64,000 nucleotides of DNA from Tachypleus tridentatus. Lineage: Eukaryota; Arthropoda; Merostomata; Xiphosura; Limulidae. Each line of letters begins with the position of its first letter. Within the stretch, counting starts at the first letter, position 1. Made by a program: the position numbers and the translations under genes. The notes under the pieces were generated by a model. That model worked only from the letters and a program-made list of their open reading frames with translations, was not told the origin of the DNA and made no database searches. The stretch lies in the NCBI RefSeq assembly GCF_004210375.1, contig NC_134837.1:156405310-156469309 (forward strand), read 5' to 3'. Positions 11,359-22,829 of this stretch are shown one piece after another.

Positions 11359-11766
11359 TTAGGTTGAGGAATAATTCGTGAGCGTTTTTAAATAATTTCA
11401 TTCAAGCATTACATGCAAGACTATACAATACTTCAATGCATGAACACATTACACCCAAAACATTTATTATGATACTTTATTTCATGTAATACCTAGGTAT
11501 ATAGTATGCATTGTTCTAAACGAAATTGCAAGAAATTAAATGCAAAAAACAGATGGTGTCGAAAATGCTCGATTTTGTCCACTTGACATTCCATTTAATG
11601 AGCTGAAAATGAAAGCAAAAATTAAAGACATATGAAAATCAAACACACCATCTATTAGAGCAAAAAATTATCTACCAAATGACATGAAATATTTTGCGAA
11701 AGCGTTTCATTTATGAATATATTTGTTTAACTTGAAAAAACGCTCACGAATTATTCCTCAACCCAA
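11359..11766. mobile_element. Mariner-type MITE, 408 bp, TA target duplication
   Basis: Terminal inverted repeats of about 31 bases with one mismatch begin TTAGGTTGAGGAATAATTCG (left) and TTGGGTTGAGGAATAATTCG (right), each continuing TGAGCGTTTTT. TA dinucleotides flank the element at 11357-11358 and 11767-11768. TA duplication and TTAGGTTG-like ends fit the mariner branch of Tc1/mariner. The 350-base interior has no transposase-like frame, so it is non-autonomous and its ends must have been recognised by a transposase coded elsewhere. Confidence 0.9.
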
Positions 11767-12893
11767 TATATTACTTTTTGGAAGATTATGTTGTAGCTCT
11801 TTCCGCCACAAAACGTTCACATACCTAGATCACAGAGATATATTCAAATTGTGGGTTTAAAATATCCAAGACTGAGCCATCTCTTTTATTTAATGGCATT
11901 AAAAAACGAAGAATATGGATTATCTTAGGGTGCTAGGACTATGCAAAGTGTGGCATATTATAACACGTGAAAATTCACTCACAAAAAGGTCAACAATAAA
12001 ATAACTCTAAATGCCTCAAGTAGCAGCACGTAACTTAACTAAGAAGGATCTTTGTCTGGAAATGAGGCCAACAGGATATGGATTCACCACATCATTTTAT
12101 CCAAGATAAATCGTTCAAGTCGTCGGACGCAGTGTCTATGGATTGCAGTACATTTACACTGTTGAAATGAGCTCTAGGTATCCATCGTCGTCATACACTA
12201 GATATGTTATCGAATACTTATAAAGAGAAGATATTTTCAATAAAAACGACGCTGAAGATTATTAACAAGATGCACGATCGTCTGATAGAGCATGATCGGA
12301 GCACAAGAAACGGTGAGAATACAGAATAGTTTTTAAAATAACGAACTCAACCATCTTGTTTGTCATAACATTAGTTTTTAGGTAATTATAATTCTTTTTT
12401 TTAAATTGAGGTCAAAAACTTGGTTAACATTTTACTTAGAGGCATGTATAGTTTTTAATTATTAATATAATGATTCGAATATCGAAAAATGCTACAGTTT
12501 GCTTCAACCTTCGAGCTTTATTATATTATATATTAAAACAATATTAATAAAACAGTTCATAAAATTAGCTTATTACTTTTAAATATATGTTTATAGTTAT
12601 ATATCCTATTTACTTAGTATATTTAGGTTATCTTCTATATAAATATTTATTATTTAAAATTAAAATCCAGTTATTCTTTGGCAAATGTCTTAAAACTTAA
12701 GAAATAAAGGGTGACATTTTATGGTTACCTCTAATACCTACTTTGTGAGAACGTCGCCATTTTTGTTATCGATACGTTAGCAGAGTATCAAATACGGTTC
12801 ATATGAGCGAAAAAAAAAGAAAAAAGAGGAGGCACAGAAAGGGATAGTTTAAATTTTCAGGGACCTGTAATTGCTCTGACATTACATGCATTA
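11767..12893. other. AT-rich intergenic stretch, no feature seen
   Basis: Nothing beyond AT-rich sequence; 12360-12700 is especially poor in G and C. Confidence 0.45.
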
Positions 12894-13165
12894 GGCCCGG
12901 CATGGCCAGGTTGTTAAGGCACTCGACTCGTAATCTGAGGGTCGAGGGTTCGAATTTCCGTCGCGCTAAACATGCTCGCCCTTTCATCCGTGGGGACGTT
13001 ATAATGTTACAGTCAATCCTATTATTAGTTGATAAAAGAGAAGCCCAAGAGTCGGATGGTGATGACTAGCTATCTTTCCTCTAGCCTTACACTGCTATAT
13101 TAGGGACGGCTAGCGCAGAGAATCCTCGTGTAGTTTTGCGCGAAACTAAAAAACAAACACAAATA
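12894..13165 (+). mobile_element. SINE-A, full length
   Basis: Head ggcccggcatggccaggttg, B box GGGTTCGAATTTC, body cgctaaacatgctcgccct, and tail gttttgcgcgaaactaaaaa. A short deletion removes part of the gttggcggtgg block. Confidence 0.85.
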
Positions 13166-13450
13166 AAGTAAAAAATTAACTCAGTACCAATATATTACAT
13201 ATTTTGCGTTACTTAGAGGATCTGCCGTAATTTCGTGACTATATATATGTTTCCAAATATACTTAAGTTGTTCTTTTTTCGATTGCGGTCACGTGTGATT
13301 GTGTAGCCTTACTTAATTACACAGAAATAATATAAAATCATGTCATACCATATTTGCCTAGTTGAATTTTTTATACAAATTTCTATTAAACTTTGTAATT
13401 TTAAAAACACAAATAACATATACGTTACAATTAGCGAAATCAAAGTCTCC

Positions 13451-13562
13451 CACTGGGACATCGATAGATCTACGGATTTACAACGCTAAAGTCAAGAGTT
13501 CAAATTCTTTCTTTCGATGGGCACAACAGATGTCCTGATGTGGCTTTGCTATAAGAAAATAC
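13451..13562 (+). mobile_element. SINE-B (B1 type)
   Basis: Head cccactgggacatcgatag, ggatttacaacgctaaagtc, damaged B box (gagttcaaattc), linker gggcacaacagatgtcctga and tail tgtggctttgctataagaaa. Nearly complete. Confidence 0.75.
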
Positions 13563-13599
13563 TCTCTCTCACGCACACAACACTCGCAGAATCAGAACA

Positions 13600-13775
13600 C
13601 GTTTCCAAATATGCACGTCCTTTCAGCCGTGTGGGAAGGGGGTGTGTTATATTATGACTACATTCTCATCAGTTGATGGTGAGTGATGTTGACTAGCTAC
13701 TTTTATGTGTTTTATTTCTTCAGTCTCAAGTACGGTTAGCCTAGATTGTCCTTTGCAATAACTCATTAAAAATTA
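13600..13775 (+). mobile_element. SINE-A body fragment, diverged
   Basis: Blocks aaatatgcacgtcctttcag, ccgtgtggg and tcatcagttgatggtgagtg then gatgttgactagctac match the middle of SINE-A in order. No tRNA-like head. Confidence 0.5.
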
Positions 13776-13879
13776 CAAAATTTTTCACAGTTTTTAATTT
13801 GAATTTTTATCTTAATGCTATTAATTTTCCTGCTTTTCATATTCGCTAATTCTTATAAATACACATAGATTTATTCTTA

Positions 13880-14145
13880 GGGTGAGCAAAGCCCAGTGAA
13901 TAACGTGTCAGACTACGGATTTGAGGGCCTTAAAAAAAAGCTCTCCGCACTTTGTATTCTTTGGTGTTTTATAACGGTGACGGTCAAATCCCAGTTTTCG
14001 CTCAGATAAAAGTTAAATTCAGCAGCTATTGACAAAGTCTAGCTCCCTTCCCTCAAGTAGTTTTTCGAGAGATTCAACAAACGAAATTAGACACAACTAG
14101 CGCAAATAATCATGGAGTGGGTTTCGGCGATTATGAATTCAAACA
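13880..14145 (+). mobile_element. SINE-A, old diverged copy
   Basis: It has ggtgagcaaagcccagtgaa, gactacggatttgagggcc, ataacggtgacggtcaaatc, gctcccttccctcaag, and an end with gaattcaaacaaa. The order matches SINE-A; the A and B boxes are degraded. Confidence 0.5.
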
Positions 14146-14304
14146 AATGATACATAACTCATTAAAGCGTTTATTACACTTTTGACTTTCATTGAATATT
14201 CAATAAAATGTTACAGAAAATGCGAGTGTGACATTTTTTCCAGTAATGAATTAAAAATAACTATTTCTATTGAAAACATTACATTTATATTCATGAGTTT
14301 ATCA

Positions 14305-14561
14305 GGTTTGTTTGTTCTGAATTTCGCGTAAAGCTACATGAGAGCTCTGTACGCTAGCCGTCACAAATGTATAAATGAAAGGCAACTAGTCCTCACCACT
14401 AACGGCCAACTCTTGGTCTTCTCTTTACCAACGTTTAGTGGGATTGATCGTTACTTAATAACTCCCCACGACTGAAAGGGCGAGCATGTTTGGTGGGACG
14501 TGAATCTCAACCCGTGACTTGCAACCTGTGAGTATATCGCCCTAACCATCTGGCCATGGAG
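14305..14561 (-). mobile_element. SINE-A, near full length
   Basis: Plus strand runs tail to head: tttgttctgaatttcgcgta, aagctacatgagagc, ctagccgtcac, gccaactcttgg, gcgagcatgtttggtgggac, ending ccatctggccatgga. The B box is mutated. Confidence 0.85.
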
Positions 14562-14970
14562 ATTATAAAACAAGTTTCGTATGTGTTTTCATTAGTATGG
14601 TATTTGTAATCCCTTTAAGCAAGCTACTTCATTTTTGTTTTAAATCGTTAAAATTGTTTTAATTTTTTTAAGTGCAATTTTTAATTGAATTAATCCAGTT
14701 ATTGTCCACCATATTTACCTCAAACATAATGTAATTTTTAGTGTAAGAGCTGTTTAATCTTTTATTTGTTTATATTTATGTTAACACTGTCATTTTCGGG
14801 GTCCAGTTCATTTTGTTTCTGCTGCACCTTTCAACGTGACTAATCACAAATGTTATAAGTTGTTTTCGCAGATACCTTAGCAATTTATATCTCGTATAAT
14901 TAGTTATACTACTTTCAGCACCTTTTTCTTTGTTGAATCCTTTAAGGACAATATAACTTGTAAATTAAAT

Positions 14971-15220
14971 GTTTGTTTTGTTTGTTTGAATTTCACGGAA
15001 AGCTACACGAGAGCTATGTGCGCTAGCCGTCTCTAATTTAGCAGTGTAAGACTAAAGGGAAGGCAGATAGTCACTACAACATACCACCAACGAATACTGG
15101 AATTGACCGCGGCTTTATAACGCCCCCACAGCTGAAAAGGCAAGCATGGTTGGTGTGACAGGGATTCGAACTTGCGACCCTTAGATTACGAATCTTGCGC
15201 ACCTCGTTAAGCCTGGCCGT
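14971..15220 (-). mobile_element. SINE-A, near full length
   Basis: Plus strand: gtttgttttgtttgtttgaa, tttcacggaaagctacacga, then ggaaggcagatagtcac, B box as gggattcgaact, and head aagcctggccgt. A short block around the 'gccaactcttgg' segment is deleted. Confidence 0.85.
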
Positions 15221-15225
15221 AAATG

Positions 15226-15895
15226 AAGTGAATACATTGTTCCTTGCGTATTTATTTTAATATAAAAGAAGTATTCATCTTCACGAAGTCATCTTAGTTT
15301 CTGTAATCGCTTTTCATCTATATGAATCAAAATCATTTAACCTTTTCAAGAGATCAAGATAGTTGCATTTATAAATCAATTTATCGCATGTACTCTTTAA
15401 GCAAGATTATTTTTATTCTTAAAACTAATACGAAGTGTGCTTTCTCTGATAATAAAAAGAAATATATTAATATTAATTTATATGAAGAATGAGTTGGCTC
15501 TCGATGAGTGGCTATTGGTACTTTCACACACTTACTAGAATATTTTTAATCATCAAACCTTGTGTTTAATTTCTAAATGGCATAGAATTTATTTTTTACA
15601 TGGAAATTTTATCTGCAGATGGCCACCGCCGTATGTCGCTACATTACAGTAGAGTGCAATTCCGATGATAGCATGCATAATAATAGATTCTTTATGGAGC
15701 ATTGTATTATTTCTTTTAAATTTGTTATTGTTTTGTTACGACTAATGCTTGAAATTATCCGTTTTAGGGAATATATTGGCAATTAAGTTTAAACCTCAAA
15801 TTGTCAGTTTTTACTTTGTTACATCAATATAATTATGAGCAAATATATCTTTATTTTATGAGAGCAGTTGCTTTCTTACTTCACTTTTAGTAACA
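15226..15895. other. AT-rich intergenic stretch, no feature seen
   Basis: No repeats or frames worth listing. Confidence 0.45.
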
Positions 15896-15897
15896 TA

Positions 15898-17461
15898 CAA
15901 TGCTGGCCAAAATCTTAGGCCAATGAACATAAAGAAAAAATATGCATTTTGCGTTGTTAGACTCAACCATTAATTTAAGTAGAGCTTTGAAAGATGAAAA
16001 TAAGAAAAGGGAAAATAAAAAACAAAAAACTTTTTTAACATTTAATAGGGAAAATGTGAACTCTATGCAATTAGCCTAAGTACTAGCTGGTCAAAAGTTT
16101 AAGACCATACCAAAAATAAGTCCTAAAAACAGAGGAGGAAATGCCCAACAATAGGTCTCAGTAGATAATTGCACGACCGTTATTGCGAATAACTTCAAAT
16201 ATTCGCTTTGGCATGGTCGATATAAGTGTTTGCAGAAGGCTGGCTGGAATGTTATTTCAAGTGGTGAAGATGGCTTCACGAAGATTATGCACTGTTTGGA
16301 ATTGACATCCATTTCTATAGACTTCCCTTGCCATCCACCCTCAAATATTTTCAATGGGGTTCAGTTCGGGCGAACACGCTGGACAGTACAAAAGAATCAC
16401 GTTATCCGCCACGAAAAAGTCCTTTGTCCTGCAGGCATTGTGGATTGCAGCGTTGTCCTGCTGAAAGATCCAGTCATTTCAACACAAGCGAGGGCCGTCA
16501 GTCAATAAGGATGCTCTCTCCAACATGCCAATGTAGCCAGCTGCTGTTTGACGCTTCTGTATAACCTGAAGCTCCATTGTTCCATGGAAGAAGGAAGCAC
16601 CCCAGATCATGATGGAACCTCCTCCATTGTGTCGCGTAGAAGATGTTTCCGGTGGGATATCCTTATCATGCCAGTAACGTTGGAAGCCACTTGGACTATC
16701 AGAGAACAAAACCTTCTTCCACTTTTCTACGTCCCATGTTTGGTGCTTCTCAGAAACGTTTAACTGAGCTGTTTTGTGGTGTGAAAGAAAGCGTGACCTT
16801 TGAAGACGTTTACGGTTTTATAGCCTTTCTCTCGTAGATGCCGTCTTTGTTCTTAAGCTGCATTCTGCGCCCGTAAGGTCCTTAATCTGGTTCGACGATC
16901 GGCTAATGTCTTGCCGGACAATCCTTCGAATCCTCCTACTCAACGCCGGCGAAATTTTCTTGAACCGACCACTTGAAATTCTCGTTCCGTGTCCCTCAGT
17001 GTCTTTTAAGAAATTTGCAAAAGCAGTTTTACTACGCCCAATCTCACCAGCGATGGCACGTTGAGAGAGACCTTGGTTTTGCAGCTGGACGATTCTGCCA
17101 CGTCAAACTCTGTCAACGTTTTAATCTTTGCCATGTTTTTATTCAATGTAACACGGAAGACGTCAGTGAGAGATGTTGACAACGCTAATGCATGAACACA
17201 AATGACTAAATTTCCTTGCGTGTTTACCGATTAACGCTTCGTTTCAGTGTGCTCTTAAACTTTTGACCAGCTACTATTTAGGCTAATTTCATGGTGTTCA
17301 CATTTTCCCTATTAAATGCTAAGAAAGTTTTTTATTTTTATTTTCCCCTTTCTTATTTTCATCTTTCGAAGCTCTACTCAAATAAGTGGTTGAGTCTAAC
17401 AAGGCAAAATGCACATTTTTTTTTTTTATGTTCATCGGCCTTAAGATTTTGGACAGCAGTG
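15898..17461 (-). mobile_element. Tc1-like DNA transposon with long IR/DR ends, TA duplication
   Basis: 1564-bp element with about 210-base terminal inverted repeats (15898-16112 and 17249-17461) at roughly 85-90% identity by eye, flanked by TA at 15896-15897 and 17462-17463. Each TIR contains two related direct repeats. The outer one reads CTGGCCAAAATCTTAGGCC (left) or CTGTCCAAAATCTTAAGGCC (right). The inner one reads CTGGTCAAAAGTTTAAGA (near 16087 and 17271). This outer-plus-inner layout is the IR/DR structure known from some Tc1-like elements such as Sleeping Beauty. The interior codes for a broken transposase on the minus strand. Confidence 0.93.
16119..17135 (-). pseudogene. Tc1-like transposase pseudogene (DD34E type)
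   Basis: Minus-strand remnant of a Tc1 transposase, which cuts and pastes the element at its TIRs. Read from about 17135: a helix-turn-helix segment with LSQRAIAGEIGRSKTAFANF, then an Arg-rich second DNA-binding segment with KKISPALSRRIRRIVR. The catalytic core has [10 protein letters not shown] (near 16630-16600), GPRLC, the second catalytic Asp in FQQDNAAIH (near 16460), and the Glu in SPELNPIEN. The end has QFQTVHNLREAIFTT and MPKRIFEVIRNNG. At least three in-frame stops and one frame change interrupt it, so it cannot make active enzyme. Its length would be about 340 residues, normal for the family. Confidence 0.9.
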
Positions 17462-17463
17462 TA

Positions 17464-19127
17464 CCAGTTATGACAGTAACGTAGATAATGTAAGTAATTA
17501 TAAAAGATGATGTTGAACTTCATTTAACAGTCGGGAATCAACATGTTTCAGATTTTATTAGTTTACATGTTTTTATCCACATAGGCGCATGTATTAACAA
17601 GTTATAATTTCATTTATTTTATCACTAGAGTTCGCTACTATTATCCTGAAAACACACATTGGTGGAAGAAACTATTAATGCGATACATATGCACAATATT
17701 GTAAATATCACAAATGAAATTAATGAGAAAGTGACAAACAATATTGATTTTTTTAATCCAATGTAAATGCAGTTTTTTTAATAATGGTTGTTGTGATGCC
17801 TTCCTTACCCTGTTATAACGAAAAAATGAAACCAAAATAAACATTTGTCAATACTAATGATAAACGTGCATTGTTGTGAAATTTATTGTAATGCTGTAAT
17901 AATAAGAGTATGTAGGTAGGTTGTTCGAGAAAAATACATTTCTTCTTACCCTCACTAACAAAGTATTAAGTTTGATGTAACAATAGTTTCAGCTGCGACA
18001 GTTATTCTGTAAGTTGTATTTTTTTTCAACTTCTCTTTTAATAGGTATAGTTTGTAATGAAGTTTCAGAAGCTCGTAAATATTCAGTTTTATTGTTAAAT
18101 TATTACAGAAAAACTACATATCAGAACTTTTCATTTTAAGCGTAAAAATAGATAGCCAATAGATGCACTTAATTGTAAAAAAATAACAATGTTGTTCCTT
18201 TGCTTTCAGTACCGGCTAATTAGTGGATTGCGTTATGTGTAATTCAGCTAAGTATGGTGTTGTCCGAATTACTTTACAATGATTCAGTGTACTTAACAGG
18301 TGGTACTTAAAATAAGTATTATAAATATATACGCATAACATACGTTACTTCGAACCATCGCTTTGCACTTCGAAATAACGTTTCCTATACACATTGTATA
18401 AAAGCACCCCTTTAAAAGTACAACATAAACAAATTTAGCGTACCTTGATATTCAGATTGTACCCTAATAAAATAAGTTTCGTAAAAAAATTATACACTAT
18501 ATAACAGAGAACTCTAATGATAATTAATTTGCTTTAATACACAAGGAAAAAGTTCTAATCTTGATTTCCATAGTATCAATGAGCGTGAAGGATTTTTTAA
18601 CACTTTTCATTTTTACTTGCTTCTAAAGCTCCCACTTCCCACTTATAAATGTGTATACTTAGGAAAGCTTTTTATGTAATATGTCTAAAAGCTTTACATC
18701 ACAAATACAGAAATTTAATACGGAAAAGTAACATGATTTTGGAGCCTTATCACGTTTTTAAGTCTCTATTACTACGTCCGGTCATGCTCTGTTTTACGAC
18801 CATACATTTCAGCAATAGGCTTGCAGCGTAGTTTCCATTACGAAACGTTCTATCATACAGCTTTAATATTCAAAGTACGCCCCTCTTCCATTGTGCTTTA
18901 CGTAATATATCTACTGTATGAGAAATCCATTGTCTTTGTATGGAATAGTGTGGATACCTATTTCAGTCTGTGACTGCTTGATGTAAGCGACGATTGAAAG
19001 GATGTTTCATAGAAGGAATTTGAGTTCTTTTTTTTAAGAGAAAGATCCCTCCTGACCGAGTCAAACGGTGCTCTCTAGGACATATAAATTACCTTTGTCT
19101 TTGACTTTTGTATTCTTGGATTCTTAC
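17464..19127. other. AT-rich intergenic stretch, no supported feature
   Basis: Frames at 17641-17844 and 18649-18831 have no splice-like borders and AT-driven composition. Nothing else noticed. Confidence 0.4.
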
Positions 19128-19300
19128 CTGTTACAAGATGCCACACTTTTCTTGCCGTGACTATGGTTTGAACGACTTGTTGCAGGTCTTTTTCTAGATG
19201 GTCCTGGTGGTCCTTGTTGATCCTTATGATTCTGTTTTCCAAATATATTAAGCACAAAGGAAATCCTCGTCTTGGAAATTCTAAATCACCTACCGGAACA
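19128..19300 (-). CDS. Candidate internal exon, unidentified
   Basis: The minus strand has a strong donor, TAACAG|GTAAGAATCC, at 19128/19127. Upstream, one frame is open for about 60 codons, with a stretch reading HQDHLEKDLQQVVQTIV, amphipathic and possibly coiled-coil. A second frame is also open and includes QQGPPGPSRKRPATSR. I cannot choose between them, and the acceptor is unclear: tccggtag near 19291 is possible but has a poor pyrimidine tract. Unlike the surrounding AT-rich DNA, composition is balanced. Could equally be chance. Confidence 0.2.
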
Positions 19301-20396
19301 TATGGTTATGGTCTGAGTGTATGAATATTTTGCATTGGAAAGGGAGATCAATTTTCGTTAGCATCGCACAACGCTAAACAATGCCAAAATATAAATCTGA
19401 TGCACTCTGCTTCACTGCGACTTTATAGCTACCTTGATTGTCACATGACTTGCTAATTTGTGTATCAAAAGAAGTTCCAATATAATCTACTCAACCTTCT
19501 GTATGGCTGATTGATAGAATGATGCAATGTTGTAACCTCATCTCACAAGCTCTGAAAGTGAGCTAGGTTCCAGTTCATATTAACTATTTAAGTACATTTC
19601 CAGCATTTAGTGTTATACGCTATACAAGTTATCGATAATGTTTTATGATGCTGTTTTTAATTGTTTTTCAACCATTTTGCTGATTGATTAACATAATATA
19701 TGTACAAGGCATTAAATCTGTGCTTTCGCCATAGTTACCAGATGTAAAACTAAATTTAAAACGTTACAATTTTCTCAAACGAACGCTACTTTGAAGAGGG
19801 TACTTCTAGCTGCTGTCATAAACTGTTTTCATAAAATACAATGTTTACTATATGTACTTGTGTTCCTCATTCCAAAGTTATAACAGTCGACTGCAATCGA
19901 CATTCTCAGGCGTGTAAATTACCTATTGCCTTACACTGGTATGTGGTTCAGTACTCAGACAGACGCCGTTTTATATCTCTTCAACTGCAATCATTTCAAA
20001 CTTCTATACTTTGACATCAACGCAGTACGATCACGATGGTGGGTCAATATAAAGCTCATGTCAGTCTGTTTTGTTATGGCAATTCATAAGATGAAACAGG
20101 CTTAACAAAGTGATCAAGAAACAGCTTGCACACTTATTATCTCCAAATCTGGCCATTGCAGAGTGTTCAGTGCTGTAGTAATCAACAAGAACAAGGGTCT
20201 AGAACAAGTATATGTTTGTTTGTTATTTTCGTATCACGTCCCCAAATTTTGACAAGTATCTTTCGAATTTATTATTTATGATTACAAACGTATACCTTCT
20301 ACGTTTTGAAATTTAAACTTTGTCGTATTTTTACCTTTGGTATGAATTAATGAAATTTAATTTTTTATAGCTTGTGAGTGTCTTTATTGATATTCC
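19301..20396. other. AT-rich intergenic stretch, no feature seen
   Basis: No repeats, tRNA-like segments or splice-bounded frames noticed. Confidence 0.45.
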
Positions 20397-21264
20397 CAGG
20401 GGATAGAAAAAAAAGTGGCCTTCCCATTGAAAATGTTGTTAATTTTTTATATCTTTTATTAGATAACAAGAAAATGTGTAAAACTATATTTTTTTAGAAT
20501 GTAATCGACAAGACCTGTTCAAATGTTATCTCAAATTTTAATTTTAACAATAGTTTTAGTAAATATCTGAACTTTTAATAATTTCAGTTACATTTTCTTA
20601 TAAAAAGTGTTGTGTACGTGCAGTAGTTCTTTAGATCTTATTACAATTAGCCTACAAATTGACCAAACAAGTTTCTAGGCAATAATATCGAACTTAAAAA
20701 TGAAACTCAAAATAAAACAAACCAGTTTCACAAGTTAATATTCAATCGGCATTCCTTGGATTTCAGTACTGCTTCACGTCGAGGTGGCATGTCTTTAGTA
20801 AATATGTGTAAATATTCATGAGTGATTGACTGCCATCTTCTTTGAGTACTTCAAAAAGTTCATCTTCTGTGTTTAGTTTGCGATCTTTCGGTAATCGGTT
20901 TAACTCAGGTCAAAAAGTTTCACTCGAATTGATATTAGGTGACTGACCTGATCTGACCTGTCCATAATATCAATTCTCTTATTTCTGAGATATCTTTTAA
21001 CGACTCCACAATTGCAGAAAACCTAGTTTGATCATTCTGTACGCTAATTGGAATAAGATCTAAGGCACTACATCAGGTGTACAACACTTTTTATGAGAAA
21101 ATGTAATTAAAATCATTTAAAGTTCAGGTTTTACGAAAGTCAGTGTTAAAATTAGGATTTGAGGTGATATTTGAACATATCTCGTAGAGTGGGTTCTATG
21201 AACATGGAGTTTTACATATATTCCTGTTATATGTTGAAGAGAGGCCACTTTCGTCTGCCCCCTG
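20397..21264 (-). mobile_element. Tc1-like deletion derivative with very long TIRs
   Basis: 868-bp element. The left end begins CAGGGGATAGAAAAAAAAGT then GGCC; the right end, reversed, begins CAGGGGGCAGACGAAAGTGG then CC. The inverted repeats continue inward for about 290 bases each (to about 20690 and 20985), with shared blocks such as ctcaaat, taattttaaca, ctgaacttt, tacattttct, ataaaaagtgttgt, ttagatcttatt and caattagc. A TA follows the right end (21265-21266); the left TA is lost (cc at 20395-20396). Between the arms is only the 3' part of a Tc1-type transposase. Long TIRs are known from Tc3-like elements. Confidence 0.85.
20735..21030 (-). pseudogene. Truncated Tc1-like transposase, C-terminal part
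   Basis: Minus-strand remnant. A segment reading GVVKRYLRNKRIDIMD corresponds to the part just after the second catalytic Asp in Tc1 transposases. Shifted frames then give RKIAN, TQKMNFLKYSKK and finally the C-terminal MPPRREAVLKSKE, which matches the usual 'MPRRxxAVIKxKG' ending. The N-terminal DNA-binding half is missing and stops interrupt what remains. Part of it overlaps the inner end of the right TIR. Confidence 0.75.
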
Positions 21265-21394
21265 TAGTTAAAACTAAAATGCGAAAGTTGTGTTTAGAGT
21301 GTAACAGATTTATTATTATATATTTAATGTATTATCTGTGTTTGTTTAAGTATAATATATAATTAGAAATGCATGTAACTTATACCGTTAACTT

Positions 21395-22160
21395 TGTAAT
21401 CCCGCCTATTCCCTAAATTTGTAGAAGATTATCGGGCGTAAGAATCAACAATGCACTATGTGTGTATGTAACACTAGTGATCGGTGATATTGTTGCCAAC
21501 TGTAATATCTATAAAATCTCCTCTCAAGCTTATAAAAGGTAACCAGCGCAAAGCGAAGAAACAATTTAATATCGTTGGTTAGTTTCAGTTAGTATACCAT
21601 AAACCTCGGAATCTATAACTGTAATAAACGCTTATCTCTTGGGGAACTACAAATATTTGACCAGTAACGTTTGTAGATTTCGAACATTATAAACCGTTTA
21701 ACTCTAGAGATTTAACTTCGAACGTTAGTACCACTACGAGAACATTAGATATTTTCATCTGTGAAAAATATACGTGTGCTCAGTTAAGCAGCTAGCTACC
21801 TAGTCGTTAAGCGAACTGTACTGATGTCACTAGAAATTCATTCGCTCATCATGAACCTTCGATAAAATAATCAGTTCCAGACTAGTTAGAAGACTCGGTA
21901 TTGTTTATAAGTTTGTAAAACTTTCGTTTATAAATCATTATTTGTACTAACCGTTATTATAAATTGTATTGTTGTTTGTATATCAAAATATATTTGTGTT
22001 AAGAAAGAAAACTGTGTGTATCAGTATTCTTGGGAAATATCATAAACTTGTACATATCAAAATTTAATTAATTTCCAAATCAAAATTAAAATTTAACTCA
22101 GTTCAGGCTGTTTGAAATTGTAATACGTAATGTAATAAATTAGAAACTCGTTCGAGATAA
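21395..22160 (+). mobile_element. LTR-like repeat, copy 1, longest
   Basis: Homologous to 22830-23246 (opposite strand) and 60812-61100. Shared blocks in order: cccgcctatt, aaatttgtagaag, gtaagaatcaaca, a TATA box (TATAAAAG at 21531-21538), ctcggaatctata, ggggaactacaaatatttga, and near the end ttgaaattgtaatacgtaa. The TATA box lies about 136 bases from the start. The 3' end is followed by agaaactcgttcgagat (22142-22158), the diverged counterpart of a primer-binding-site-like segment in copy 3. I infer a solo LTR or broken LTR retrotransposon; no gag or pol frame is visible. Confidence 0.55.
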
Positions 22161-22307
22161 ATTATAAATACGCAACAAGAGTTACAATAAAAAATACGTA
22201 AGCATATTATGAAATGTAGTTACACTTTTATAACATACATATAATACAAAGTACTTGGTAAAAAAACAGTTAAACCACTTTGAGGAAATATGAGCGAGCT
22301 GCAGAAG
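22142..22307 (+). other. Leader-like segment ending in ATG and a splice donor
   Basis: Downstream of the LTR-like repeat, ATGAGCGAGCTGCAGAAG at 22290-22307 encodes MSELQK and is followed directly by GTGAGT, a strong 5' splice site. It could be a first coding exon driven by the LTR-like promoter, or chance: six codons prove little. If unspliced the frame stops five codons later. Confidence 0.2.
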
Positions 22308-22659
22308 GTGAGTTTTTACCCTTAGGTTTTTCAGAATCATTTGTTACATATTAAATTTGTTATGTTAAATACGTTATGTATTACGAATTCAAATAGCCTG
22401 GAACTTTACTTTTAATTTAAAAATTAATTGAATGTCATTATATATCAAATTTATGATATTTTCCAACAAGATTGGTATACATTATTTTCATTCTTAACAC
22501 AAATATATTTTAATATACAAATAACATTACAATTTATAATAGCGGTTATTACAAATAATGGTTTATATACAAGAGTTTCATAGACTTACAAACCATACTA
22601 AGTCTTATATCTGGTCTAGAACTGAATATTTTATCGAGTGTGTTTGTGTGTGTGTGTAT

Positions 22660-22768
22660 GTTTTTCTTATAGAAAATCCACATCAAGCTATCTGTCGTGC
22701 CCACCAAGGGAAATCAAAGCCCTGATTTTCGCGTTGTAAATCCGCAGACTTACTGCTGTCCCAGCGGG
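22660..22768 (-). mobile_element. SINE-B (B1 type)
   Basis: Plus strand: agaaaatccacatcaagcta, tctgtcgtgcccaccaaggg, aaatcaaagccctgattttc, gcgttgtaaatccgcagact and ttactgctgtcccagcggg. Complete reverse copy, inserted beside the LTR-like copy 2. Confidence 0.8.
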
Positions 22769-22829
22769 TACATATTTTATCGACAATCCAGGTCTACGAC
22801 TAGAAAATTAATTCTGAGTTGATATTGTT

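Noticed and set aside
21171..21362. 63-codon plus-strand frame
   Set aside because: Mostly inside the terminal inverted repeat of the Tc1-like element.
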